Shown in pieces: positions 1-10,446 of a stretch of 64,000 bases of DNA (position 1 is its first letter; each line of letters starts with the position of its first letter). This stretch comes from Metarhizium brunneum. Taxonomy: Eukaryota > Ascomycota > Sordariomycetes > Hypocreales > Clavicipitaceae. The position numbers and the translations under genes are program-made. The notes under the pieces were generated by a model that saw only the letters and a list, made by a program, of their open reading frames with translations, was not told the origin of the DNA and searched no databases. The stretch is from assembly GCF_013426205.1 (NCBI RefSeq), contig NC_089423.1, positions 2,170,001 to 2,234,000 on the forward strand. The letters run 5' to 3'.

Positions 1-1
1 T

Positions 2-103
2 AGCATCCATGGCACTTTGGCCGAATTCGATCCCTTTGTTGGTACTCCTCCTACCGAGATTGGTCGGGTGTCGGCGTACTCGCCATATCGTGTCAACATT
101 TAA
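2..103 (+). CDS. C-terminal end of a gene truncated by the window edge
   Basis: An open frame enters from the left edge and ends at a TAA at 101-103, giving about 33 residues that finish ...SAYSPYRVNI. The composition looks like ordinary protein and the frame has no stop, but 100 bases are too few to identify a family. It could instead be chance. No function is proposed. Confidence 0.3.
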   Translation, partial: SIHGTLAEFDPFVGTPPTEIGRVSAYSPYRVNI

Positions 104-489
104 TTTATATCACGCTCGCCTAGACACGCGTCTATTCAAACATGCGTATTAGACCAAGTCCCTTGCACAGAACGGGCTTCATTGTCATCGCCGGTGCGGA
201 ATGACGACATTGTATGGTCGCAAGTAATATCGAGGCTGGTTCGCCAGGAGGCTCCAGGAGGCTGTACATGTATTTCGATTCCTTCAAACAAGAGCAAATC
301 GTTCCTGCGGGTGACACTGGCTCCCGAGCATGGGACAACGCAAGCGCATGTTGAGCTTCATCCGAATCCCTGACGAGAAGATGAGCTAGCGAAGCCGTAC
401 ATGCCGCTCCTTTGCCAACGCACCATGAGAGGCCTTGATGGGCTGGTCGCACATCAAGGAATACTTGAGCATAATGGTGTATAGAGATG
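104..489. other. intergenic, no gene seen
   Basis: Short frames on both strands only. The minus strand may hold the most decayed end of the neighbouring pseudogene, but I see no convincing peptide here. Confidence 0.5.
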
Positions 490-1330
490 CTGGCCGGCGA
501 GTTTCTAGACGCGTCGCACTTCTCCTCGATCAGCCATATGCTCTCCTTGACTGACGAGGGCCGCGGCTTCCTTTTGCTTCCGGAGCAACTCGTACGGTTC
601 ATGCAGTACGTCTTTCTGCGCGGCTTTCACGACGTGGTTTCTGTTTTAGTCGCCATGGGCAAGGGGTTGAAGTGACGCACGCGGCTTCTCATTCTCGATG
701 TAGCACTGCAGTGCGGAGATCATGGTTTCGATTCGAACATGGTCATGTGGGGGAAACAACAGCAATCTACACAGCGGAATGAAGTTACTTTTGGAGGCTT
801 GCGAGCGCCTCGAGTGAGCAAATTTTCTGATATTGATGATGACTGCAGGACTTTGTTGGAAGCCTTGAAAACCTAGGAAATTGGCCCTTTGTATACCCTG
901 TTGGAACCCCTGAAGACCCCTGCTGTGACTCCCAACCAAGTCATAGAAAAAGCAACTATCGTGACCAACAGCCTTCAATTAGTATCACCTTTTTGACTCA
1001 ACATGTCATAGCCGCACCAGACTAAGGTGCCTGTCTGATGCTTGGTGAATGCTTTCTAACGCTTTCCCAAGTCGCCGATAGTTGGGTTCGCAAATTCCAC
1101 GACTGGCATGGCGTGTAGGATGCTTGCGTTGCCGAGTCCAGATACAAGGTGCTCGGCATCTTCCTCGTGCTTAACACTGACTATATGGGCTATTTGCCGC
1201 TTCTTAAGGAATTGAACTGACTCCTGCGTTAGTCTTTGCTCCGAGTCTTGCCTGTTGTAGCGAGGCGCCGAGACGCGAAACTGCGTTGTGGGTTTAAACC
1301 ACTCGTGACGAGATTTCTCGTATGGTATGT
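490..1330 (-). pseudogene. decayed dual-specificity/tyrosine-phosphatase-like gene
   Basis: Reading the minus strand from about 1330 down, one frame gives a peptide with FRVSAPRYNRQDSEQRLTQ (near 1285-1225), then VQFLKKRQIAHIVSV, ending in a stop at 1056. About 20 bases further, in a different frame, comes TGTLVWCGY (about 1005-1040), which looks like the run-up to a Cys-based phosphatase loop; the remainder of the expected loop (a GHGRTG-type sequence) is absent. Further helical-looking pieces appear in other frames (EPYELLRKQKEAAALVSQ near 600-545). Seen: coding-like peptides broken by frame changes, stops and a lost catalytic loop. Inferred: a dead copy of a dual-specificity-phosphatase-like gene. 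The family assignment rests on memory of similar sequences and is moderate at best; an alternative is a rapidly evolving gene with unrecognised introns. Confidence 0.42.
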
Positions 1331-2522
1331 ATATTAGTCCTTCCAGTGTTTGCGATATGGCTATATTCTCGCGTACCTTGCGTTTTCTTTTCTTCTCCTC
1401 TCCTTTTTTTTTAAAAAAAAGGGGGGGTCCCATCGCGGTCATAGACACATCCAAGCCATCAAGCCCACCAGAGCACAATAGAAGCAATAGGGCAGCAATA
1501 CAATCCACCAAAGCAGCCCGTTAGAGACGTCAATTGTTGCAACAGAGCCCTAGATGGCCCGCATCAACAGCCGGCCCCGGAATGACTTCATTTCGAGTAA
1601 ACCGGCGGGGGATTCGCATTTTGACGCGAAATTGGGATCTTTCGGTGCTGCCATCGCTTAAAGATGTTTAAGTCCTAAAGCCACACTCCCAAACGCCTTT
1701 ATCCGAGTCAACACATGGCCATGGCCGTATTCATGTGTGTGGAACAACACATCGCAAAGGTATAAATAAATATCGCCCATCTAGTCCCATGTAGCTCGTC
1801 CTAGTCATGCATTCACCTTTTGAGACAAACATAGACCTCGCTCCAAGCCGACCACAGCCGTCGACAACCGCATTCTCTTTGCAGGCATGCCATGTCAGGA
1901 TTTTGGTCTCGGGCCAGCGTTTGTTGCCATTGGTGGATTGAAACCGTTGATGCGGAAGCGGGACGAGCCGCCATGTGGGGCTCTCTGCAACAACATAGCC
2001 CATACGTATGTATCTCGAGCATCAGTTTCCGACTTTTGCTCTGCAGCAGAGCATAGTCGGCGGCTGGGGAGGGCCATTTCGAGAACATCTTGATATTCTT
2101 CACGACGAGGGGACTACTTCTGGCCTCGACTCGGTTCGCCTTGCTCCTTTTGCCTTTCATGACATCGCTACTATGCCACGCCGGTACAGAGGAGGTGAAA
2201 GGTAGACGATGACGAGAGCACCGATCGATAATGGGCCGTGTAGTCCGGGTCGCACGCTCAAGATGCAAAGTAGTAGCTCCGGAGCACTCGCAACAACGGC
2301 CAACAGTCCCATCAGACTGCTCAATTAGTCAAAGCCGACCACACACAAAGGCACAATCCCACTCTATTCAAACAAAAAATTACACTCCTCCATGCTAATG
2401 CTTGGTATTATGCACGATGCATACGCCAACCCGGCCATCCCAAGTGAACCCAATGCTGAGCCATGCCCCCCGTTCCCTCATGTATCATGGTATCATGCGC
2501 TAAAAATCACACAAACCCCTTT
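1331..2522. other. intergenic, no gene seen
   Basis: Contains an abutting T-run and A-run followed by a G-run at about 1405-1427 and many overlapping short frames with no family resemblance. The right part is the downstream flank of the membrane-protein gene. Confidence 0.5.
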
Positions 2523-3950
2523 TCAAACGGCCACAGCATCGGCAGGCCTCCCAACCATAACGCCCGACCCAGAATCCGACTCGGTCCTCGGCGGCGGCTG
2601 CTTCTCAACCTCGCCACAGCTCTGCTCCCACTCGAGTCTCTCCCGAATCATGTCCCGCTTGCACCACCACACGGAAATGCCTCCCCACACGGCACACCAG
2701 ATGAACGGCACGGCCCAACATATACCGTACGCCACCGTAGCTGGGACTTGGTGAACAACAGCTATGACGGTCAGCGCAGCGGCCAGCACAAGCGCGGGGA
2801 TGCTCCAAAAGATGCTCTGCACGTAGAGCATCCGCTGGAACCGCGGGGATGCCTTGTACCGGGCGGCGAGGGCCTCGCGATACGGACGACCAGCCTTGGC
2901 ATTGACGGCAATTACATCTTCAATGAAGTAGTACGCTGCGGGAAGAACCTAGACGCAACCGCTGTCAGCACGTGCCCCCTTTCGTTTTCCATGGGATGTC
3001 CTTCTTTTTTTTCGTCGGACTAATATATAACAAAATAAAGAAAGGAGACGACTTACCGGCTCCCCCTTGGCCGTGGAGCTGATCCTAAACGGCGCCTTCC
3101 ACCCCATGACATGCCAAAGCATTATCAACGCCATCACGCCGCCCAGGCAGTACAATATGGCGGGCGCAGGCATGCACAGGACCCTCAGCCACACAATGTG
3201 CGGCGCGCTGCCGACGATAAACAGCGCCGTGACGGCGGTAATGGTGATGACGGACGCCCAGGTCAGCATGTCGAAGCACCACCTCGAGTCGGTGCCCAGG
3301 GGCCTGTAGAACCTCTCCTTCTTGATCAGGCGGAAGGTGCGCACGGCAAACTCCAGATACGTCGGCCCGCCCCAGATGGTGGTGACGACGGCAAAGATGA
3401 TCCATCCCTCGACGTGGCCGGCGTAGTTGAGGGCGTAGTACAGGGCGATGGGGACGACGGAGGCATCGACAAAGGCGAAGAAGGCAAATAGAAACAGGCG
3501 CCAGCGACGTCGGCCGTGGTGCCACGTGAACGGGAGCTGGGGCAGCAGAAGCGGGTTGGCGTCGTAGTATTCCTGGAGGGTTCGTCCGCGGCGGGCGTAC
3601 TCGGTGCGCGTGGCGGCGCGGGAGTCGTAGTATGCCGGGGCGGGCGGGCGGAGAGCGTAGGAGAGGCTGCGTCGAGGGGGCTCGTGGAGGGCGGATGAGG
3701 AGGATATGGGCGAGCCGGGGACGCTCCGGGGGTGGGAGTCCAGCGACGGCGGCTCTGGTGGTGAGATGGTGATGTTGCGGTTGTGGTTGTTGTTGTTGGA
3801 GCCGGAAGAACCGGCGGGAGGGCGGCTATCGGGAATAATGTCGTTTAGCGGCTCGCTTGCGTTTGGAGAGGCATTGTCCGAGGATAATATCGTTGCCAGA
3901 GGACGAGTGTGCCAATCGAGGCTCCGGCTTCCTCGCCTGACTTGGGGCAT
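2523..3950 (-). CDS. multi-pass integral membrane protein, uncharacterised
   Basis: Two exons, 3057-3950 and 2523-2948, joined by a 108-nt intron (donor gtaagt at 3056, acceptor tctag at 2949), phase 0, total 439 residues. Residues 1 to about 140 are Ser/Pro/Asn/Arg-rich and probably disordered and cytosolic. About six hydrophobic helices follow: two around LFLFAFFAFVDASVVPIALY and GWIIFAVVTTIWGG, two around TWASVITITAVTALFIVG and PAPAILYCLGGVMALIML, and two in exon 2 (SIFWSIPALVLAAALTVIAV and ATVAYGICWAVPFIWCAVW). I recognise it only as a fungal 'integral membrane protein' type and give no function. The start is the first in-frame ATG, but in-frame codons just upstream (RRIATVIDLA) follow a good acceptor (ttttcccag), so an extra 5' exon is possible. 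Confidence 0.8.
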
Positions 3951-5389
3951 GGCGAGGTCGATGACGGTGGCGATGCGGCGCTGGGAAAAGGGAGAGTCGG
4001 TTAATACGTCGTGGTCATGGCTTTTTTTTTTGTTTTTGTTTTTGAATTTCCCAATGCGCAGCTGAGACGACAGACAGGGACAATTAAACCAGAGATGTGG
4101 TGCAGGAATGGTTTGTAGTGTGAGGTTTTGGAAGAAGAAGAAGAAAAAAGAAGATTAATCAGGCAGGTGGTGGACGCTGGGATGCTCTTGCGTCCGTGTC
4201 GGATCTGCCGTCGATGGGAGACGTCATGTCGCGGCGGAACCCTGCACATGCGTCCGGTCGATTCAATCTGCAGGGCGTCTCTCCAGCCATGGCGTGGTCT
4301 GGCCCCCCCCTGTCGACTCCCTTTGTCCACCTGGACGCCACTTGTGCAGCCAATTGATCCGGTCTGGCACTGAGTAAGCCCGTAACACCGGCGCCCGGTG
4401 CTTCCCAAAGCCCCGACCCTGGACTGAAGGCTCCATTACCGAGTCTTCCGGCACAAATCAATCCTGCCTGAGCCAACTCAATTGCGGCCGCCGCTGAATC
4501 ACAACCTGCATGATTCCAACAGCCAGGCCGCCCACATTGCCCAATCCAGCAAGCCCCCGAAGCCTCCAGCCTCCGTCACCTCTCCGTTTAGCCACGCACT
4601 TGCGGAATTGAGCTTCCCTTGCAATAGCAACGGATCGACATTAACACTGCTACGCTGCTTCTTGGCACAACTCGTCACATCGGCACCTCGTCAGCTCGTG
4701 TAGATATTGTATGGAGCAACAGGAGGGGGTATCGTCATTCCTCAACAGCCTACCACTAACTACACCTACGCATCAACACAACAATGAATGCTTCATCCAT
4801 CATCGCATTGCAACAACAATCCTACCGTCCAACTACCATCGAAAACAAGAAACAAAGAAGAAAATTCACGAGCAGTTCTTGTGCTCGTGAGTGTCTCCCA
4901 CTGCCATTCATCATCGCCGAGAACTCGTCGTCGTGTTTGGCGTCGTCTTCAGTTGAATTCATTGCAGGGCAAACAAACGGAGAAAAGAACAAGGGGGGGT
5001 ATTAAAACTCCAATATCAATATTCTCCATCAAGCAATCCTTCCCTTCTCTCCAAAATCAGCCGCCCGGCGCTGTCGCGTGAAATTGAATTCCCTCTCTTA
5101 TTTACCTTGGCTGGTGCGCATTCGTTATCGAGTTGAGCAGTCTGCATCGCTTTGGTTAGCCTCCTCTTCCCTCAACTCACTCTCCAAGCAAGAAAGAACC
5201 GTCGCCATCACTAGTCATCACTTACTGCAAATTCCGGTCCCTCATTTCTCTGTCGAGGGCGTCAATCTGCTTCGCCGTCAAGCGCGCCTTACTTAGCTGC
5301 ATCCAGAAAAACACACACCAAAAGTTAGCTTCAATCATCTCTCCCATAACAATGACAAACGAAAGGAAACCGTGCAAACTACGGCCACA
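3951..5389. other. intergenic with 5' region of the membrane-protein gene
   Basis: Contains a GAA/AAG-rich stretch near 4130-4156 and an A-rich run (minus-strand sense) near 4021-4048. No coding-like frame was found. The right part is the 3' flank of the coiled-coil gene. Confidence 0.5.
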
Positions 5390-8300
5390 TCAACATAGGG
5401 GCTCGCGCACCGAAGCCAATGCCGCTGAAGAGTGGTCATCCGCATCATCATCATCATCATCACCGCCAATGCCGTTGGTGTCATCCTCACCTTCAGCCAC
5501 GTCTTCGTTTGCAACAGCTTCGTCGCTGCCGCTTTCTGCGCCGGCGAACCTGCTGCTTGACAGACCCTTGGATTTGCCGCCATTTGCCTATTCACCCATT
5601 AGCATGCATGCCAATCCCTTGTCCATAGCCTGTTTGTATACTCGTACCCTGGCCTCGACAATCTCCGCATCCCTTACTTTGAGCTGCGCCTCTAGCTCCT
5701 CAATCTTCTTCTCTTTTTCCTCGGCCTTTCTGGTCGCCTCCCCGAGCCTAGCCTCCAACTCCTTGGCCTTGTTGTTGGCATCTTCCACCAGACTAGTCAT
5801 GCTATCGTTGAGATCATTGTAGTCGGCGAGCGCAGTCTTGTGTTTGGCGTCCGCCTCCGACCTATGGGCTTCAAGCTCCTTTTGGGCGAGTGCAAGATCG
5901 TTCTTCATGCTGGCCAAGCTATCCTGAGCACCCGCAAGCTCGGCTTTGTGTGACTCCAGCTCGTCTTCCTTGCCCTTGAGAGCCCCTTCGGCGGCGGCGT
6001 GCGCATCTTCATGGGTCTTCTTCAATGTAGCAAGCTCTTTGCGAAGGGCATCCGCTTCTGAAGTGTCGGGCTTGGCACTCTTGACAGCATCCAGCTCAGC
6101 CAGGGCCGTCATACGTTCCATCTTCTCCTGAGCAAGCTGCTGCCCCATCTCCTCCACCTCAGCCTGGGCCTTGGTCAGAGCCTCCTGGGCCGTCTTGAGA
6201 GCACTTTCCATAGAGCCATTAGCCGCCTTCTGCTCGGCCAGCTTCTCTTCCAAACTGGAAGAGGTGCTTCGGTACTCGGCAATCGCGTCCTCAATGGATT
6301 TGGCGTGGGTTGCGGTCAGCTCTTCCAGATCCTTCCTTGCTTGAATGCCATCAGCCTTCATCTTATCCATGGCCTCGGTATTCATGGTGATGATCTTTTC
6401 AATCTCGCCAATGTGCTTCTCTTCAAGCTCGTTCTTGGCGGTTTCAATAGCAAGCTCGCCATCATCCCGCGCCTGCTCAAGCTGTTCTTTGGCTGCCTGC
6501 AGCTCAGCTTGAATGCTTGCGAGCTCGCTGACGTGAGCGTCGTTGCCTGCACTCTTAGCGACGGAGAGGGCCTCATCGTAGGCGGCCTGGGACTTTTGGT
6601 GCTCATCAGCATGTTCCTGCTTCAGAGCATTCAGAACACCGGCGTGCGTAGATGCGAGGGCCTCGAGTTGCTTGGCTAGAGTGGCCTCACTCTCCTTCTT
6701 CAAGATACTTAGCTCTTCAGCATGTTGGGCTTTGAGGGACTCGAGTTGACTAATATGAGCATCCTTGTCAGCAGACGCACCAGTCTTCGCGCTCTCCAGC
6801 TCCTCAGCATGACTCGCTCGCAAGGCATCAAGATTCTTTTGGTGCTCCTGCTCCCTGGCAGCCAGGGCTTCGACCGCAGCGGCGTGCTCGGCCTTGGAGA
6901 CAGCAAGAGCATCAGAATGAGCCTTAGTTGCCTCCTCAGAAGAAGTTTTGAGCTCATTATGCTGGCCTTCAAGCTCTTCAAACTTGCGCTTGAAGAAGGC
7001 GTCACCACGCAGGCTCTCAATCTCGTTTTCGTAGTCCTGGGAAAGGTTCTTCATGCGCTCGTCATGCATAGTCTTGAGCTTGGCGATTTCCCCTTCCTTA
7101 TCAGCCAGAGTAGACTGGGTTTCAGTAAGCTTCGTCGACAAAGAAGACCGGTCTTCCGCGATGGAGGAGAGTTCCTTCTCCTTCTCTGCCAGGCTGTTCT
7201 GGAGCTCCGTCAGCTGCGTAGTGGCACTCTCTGCAGACTTGCCGGAGACATCGCTGAGAGCCTTGAGTTCCGCAATCTCACCCTCCAGAGCCGCAACTCT
7301 GCTGTTGTGAGCCTGCTGGTCTGATCGCAACTTTTCGTTGCTGGCAGACTCCAGGGCAGCTTGAGAGGCAGTAAGCTCGTCAATCTTGCTTTGCAGTTGG
7401 GCAACAATCGACTCGTGGCTAGTCTTGAGCTCGGCAATGGCCATTTCGTGAGCCGAAGCATCCGTCTGGCCTTTTTCAAGCTCATTTTTGTGACTGACCT
7501 CAAGCTCCTCGATGGCAGTCTTGTGCTGTTCACTCAAGGAATCCTTCAGTTCAGACAACTTGGTGGCATGGCCGTCCAAAGCCTGTTGCAGCGCAGATTC
7601 GCTGGCTTTGACCTTTTCATCATTCTCCAACTGAACAGTTTCGAGGGACTTTCGCAGGGCCTCAATCTCAGACTCGATAGCAGCTTTGGAGCCTTCAGCC
7701 GTAGCTAAGTTGGTCTTATGCTGATCAAGCTCAGACTCAGCCGTCTCCAACTTTTGAACGACTTCGGAGAGCCGGCTCTCCAGACCAGCGAGGGCCGACT
7801 CGTGCTCAGCCTTCAAGTTCGCAAGAGCCTCCTCAGCGATGGAGCTCTGCATAGCTTCAGTTTCGGCAGCGGGAGCAGCATTGGCCAGCTGATCGCGGAG
7901 CTCAGAGATGATGGTTTCTGAGCTTTGGATCTGAGCTTTGAGAGACTCAATCTCGGAATCTCCCTCAAGAAGCTTGGCCTTGAGCTCCTCGATCTCTTTA
8001 GCACCACTAGAAGCATCGGATCTGGCAGTAGTAGGTCGGCTAGCTGTCGCAGAGACGCGACCGGTAGCACCAGAAGTGGAAAGGCGTTTCGGCGCGGTCC
8101 GAGTTGCGGCAGTTGTAGACGATCTAGCTGAGGCTGTAGTTCCAGCAGTCGACGACCTTGAACCGAGTGTAGAGGGTCGCGCCCCAGTAGTACTAGCAGT
8201 CGCCGTAGCAGGCTTACGGGCAGTGCCAGCAGTACCAGTACCAGTTGTTGCTTTCTTCTCGGCCGTCCTACCAGGGCTAGACATGAGGGTGCTCGTCCTC

Positions 8301-8695
8301 CTGGCGGAGGTGGAAGTCAAGGTGGATCTCCGCTCATCCTCGCTCGCGCTCACGCTGGGTCGGCTACGGTGGGTAGAGGTGGTAGAGGTAGCGGTAGCGG
8401 GACGTCGCGAAGTGGCCGTGGTAGTTGTAGGGGGGCGGGTAGGCGGCTTGCTCAACCCGCCCGTGGCGCGAGCACCAGCGGTTGAGCCAGCAGCAGTTCG
8501 TGACGAAGCAGCAGTTCCGGTCGCAGTAGTCCGTCGAGCAGATGCCGAGCTTGTAGTCGCGCCGGCGCGCCTTGCCGTGGGCGAGGTCGACGCAGCGCTA
8601 GCCTTGGATGGCGTCTCGGGCGAGATAGGGGTCGTCTCCTTGGAGGGCGCCACGTCGGAGCTCTGGGCAACGTCGATGTTTTCCTTGTCCGCCAT
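5390..8695 (-). CDS. long coiled-coil protein with basic Ser/Thr/Ala-rich head
   Basis: Main exon 5642-8695 (1,018 codons) plus a final exon 5390-5587, together 1,083 residues. The joining intron has acceptor gaatag and a gctaat branch site; two phase-0 donors six bases apart (gtatac at 5641, gtacga at 5647) are possible, so two residues are uncertain. Residues 1-230 are rich in Ser, Thr, Ala and Arg with a KEN tripeptide at 4-6; residues about 233-1015 are an almost unbroken coiled coil (repeated LEE, AELK, ALK heptads); the tail is acidic (DDDDDDADD from a CAT repeat on the plus strand). Such proteins in related fungi are often labelled 'M protein repeat protein', which says little about role. 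A cytoskeletal, spindle-pole or tethering scaffold is plausible from architecture only. Confidence 0.82.
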
Positions 8696-10446
8696 TATCG
8701 AAACTCGGTCAGGGTGAGGTTGATAAACAGGGAGATGGAGAGAATAGCTGTAGAGAAAGGGATCAACATGTTAGCATCGAGTCATGGTTCATCTCATCAT
8801 GTGCTCAGCTGCGCAAGCACCGAAGGTGAGCCAAGGGGGGCATCGAAGCAGCCGCTGCCAGCTTGCCATGGCATTGGGGAACAGATTTATGGTTGTTGTT
8901 GTTTTTTTTTTCAAATTCAAGAAGAATTGACAAAGGCTCACCTCGTTCGTCGTCCAACTCGACGTCACACGATGCACCGCTCGACGGTTCAGCTCGATGT
9001 CTTACCAAGGGTAGCGCAGGCGTTTGAGCTGTTCTCCTGACGGCGAAATTGCAGAATGCGGCAGCTCAACAAGGTACAAGACAAATTAAGACAACAACAC
9101 AACAGTGGCAAGCAAAGACCTCTGCGATTGCAAATGCACAAAATCGATTAAAAGATGAAAGCAAGCACACAAACTGATTGACGACAGGCAAGTCCGAATA
9201 GGTGAGGGAGAGGATGGTGGTGCAAAGGGAGAAGAACGTCAACTGGTCTGATGGCCTGCGAGGAAATTGGTTTGGCCAGCAGTGCCAGGGGGGATTCAAC
9301 CAGCTAAGACTGCGGAGTGTAGATAGACCAGACATGTGGCTGGGCTTCTGGCCTGACAAAAATGGTCCAATCCAGTTTTAGCGGGCCACTGAGGTCAATT
9401 GGGGCCATTCTGCCCGCCGTTGCTCGTCTGGTCCATCGGACTGGCGGTCGGGCGGGCGGGTTGCATAACTACATGTATTAACCGGCAACCAGGTGATGCG
9501 TGACGCGAGTGATTGTCTGCATTGGCTGTTTGAGAATCCAGCCCATCACCGTCTCTCAACTCTTGCTGATTCTCGACTCCCATCACTCATGCATAGAAGA
9601 CTGCATATGTACGGAGAACTCCGCACAGCACCCTACATGACGATGCAATAGTTACAGATCGCCCATGTTCATTTCCAGACCGTCACCGCAAGGACGACCC
9701 TGGTCGTAATTAGCCGTCAAGACTCAAGGCCCCCCTCGTTCGCGCCCGACGGCAATTGGCCAACCTATACTGCGTACTCGATATGCCCGTGCAATATTCA
9801 ACCAGACCTTCATCAACACCATCTGTGTCGACTCTCGAGCCCTTTGTTCTTAAAGTCTGCATCACCTGTGCCTGGCCATGCATGCATAGACGGCTGCAGC
9901 GCAATATGCATGTGCTCCCACAGGGGCAGGCTCGCCACGACACATGGCGCCGGCTCGATTGCAGCGTCCCTGCTCCCGTCTTTGTTCTTTTTGCTGCCTC
10001 CCCAGCTTCTGCCGAGAGTGAAATTGCAGCAGGGCCGATGCTTCAAAGACTGACTGGTCCGCCGGATAAACTGACGCCCCCACGACCTCGTCCATAATTT
10101 CGCGTCGTCAGGGTTCAGGCGTGGCGTGGGCGACAAGGCTGCCACATCACCACCACCTTCAATCCCACCTTGTCGCCTCGGCAGAGCACAACTACATCTC
10201 TCCAACCAAGAAAATATGGCATTATTCCGGCAACGCTTCCCAACACTACACACACACACATACACATCCTGCATATATACCTCGCCAAGGCCATCGTCGG
10301 CCCCAACTCAGTGACCTGCAGCAACTTGGCCAACAGCCCGCCAGCGTTGAACCTGCATGTTTTACACAGTACGCGTCAATAAATCATACAACAGCTGCCA
10401 GTCTGGGGTATCATTGCATCGCCCATCCACCAAAACAGACAAATTC
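8696..10446. other. intergenic, no gene seen
   Basis: Upstream flank of the coiled-coil gene and downstream flank of the SANT-like gene. Holds a T-run near 8904-8912, a short CA dinucleotide run at about 10248-10260 and no coding-like frame. It also has one diverged copy of a palindromic motif (tgtacggagaactccg) at about 9608. Confidence 0.5.

Noticed and set aside
7938..8717. 259-codon plus-strand frame opposite the coiled-coil gene
   Set aside because: Ala/Val/Arg-rich shadow of the Ser/Thr/Ala-rich minus-strand exon.
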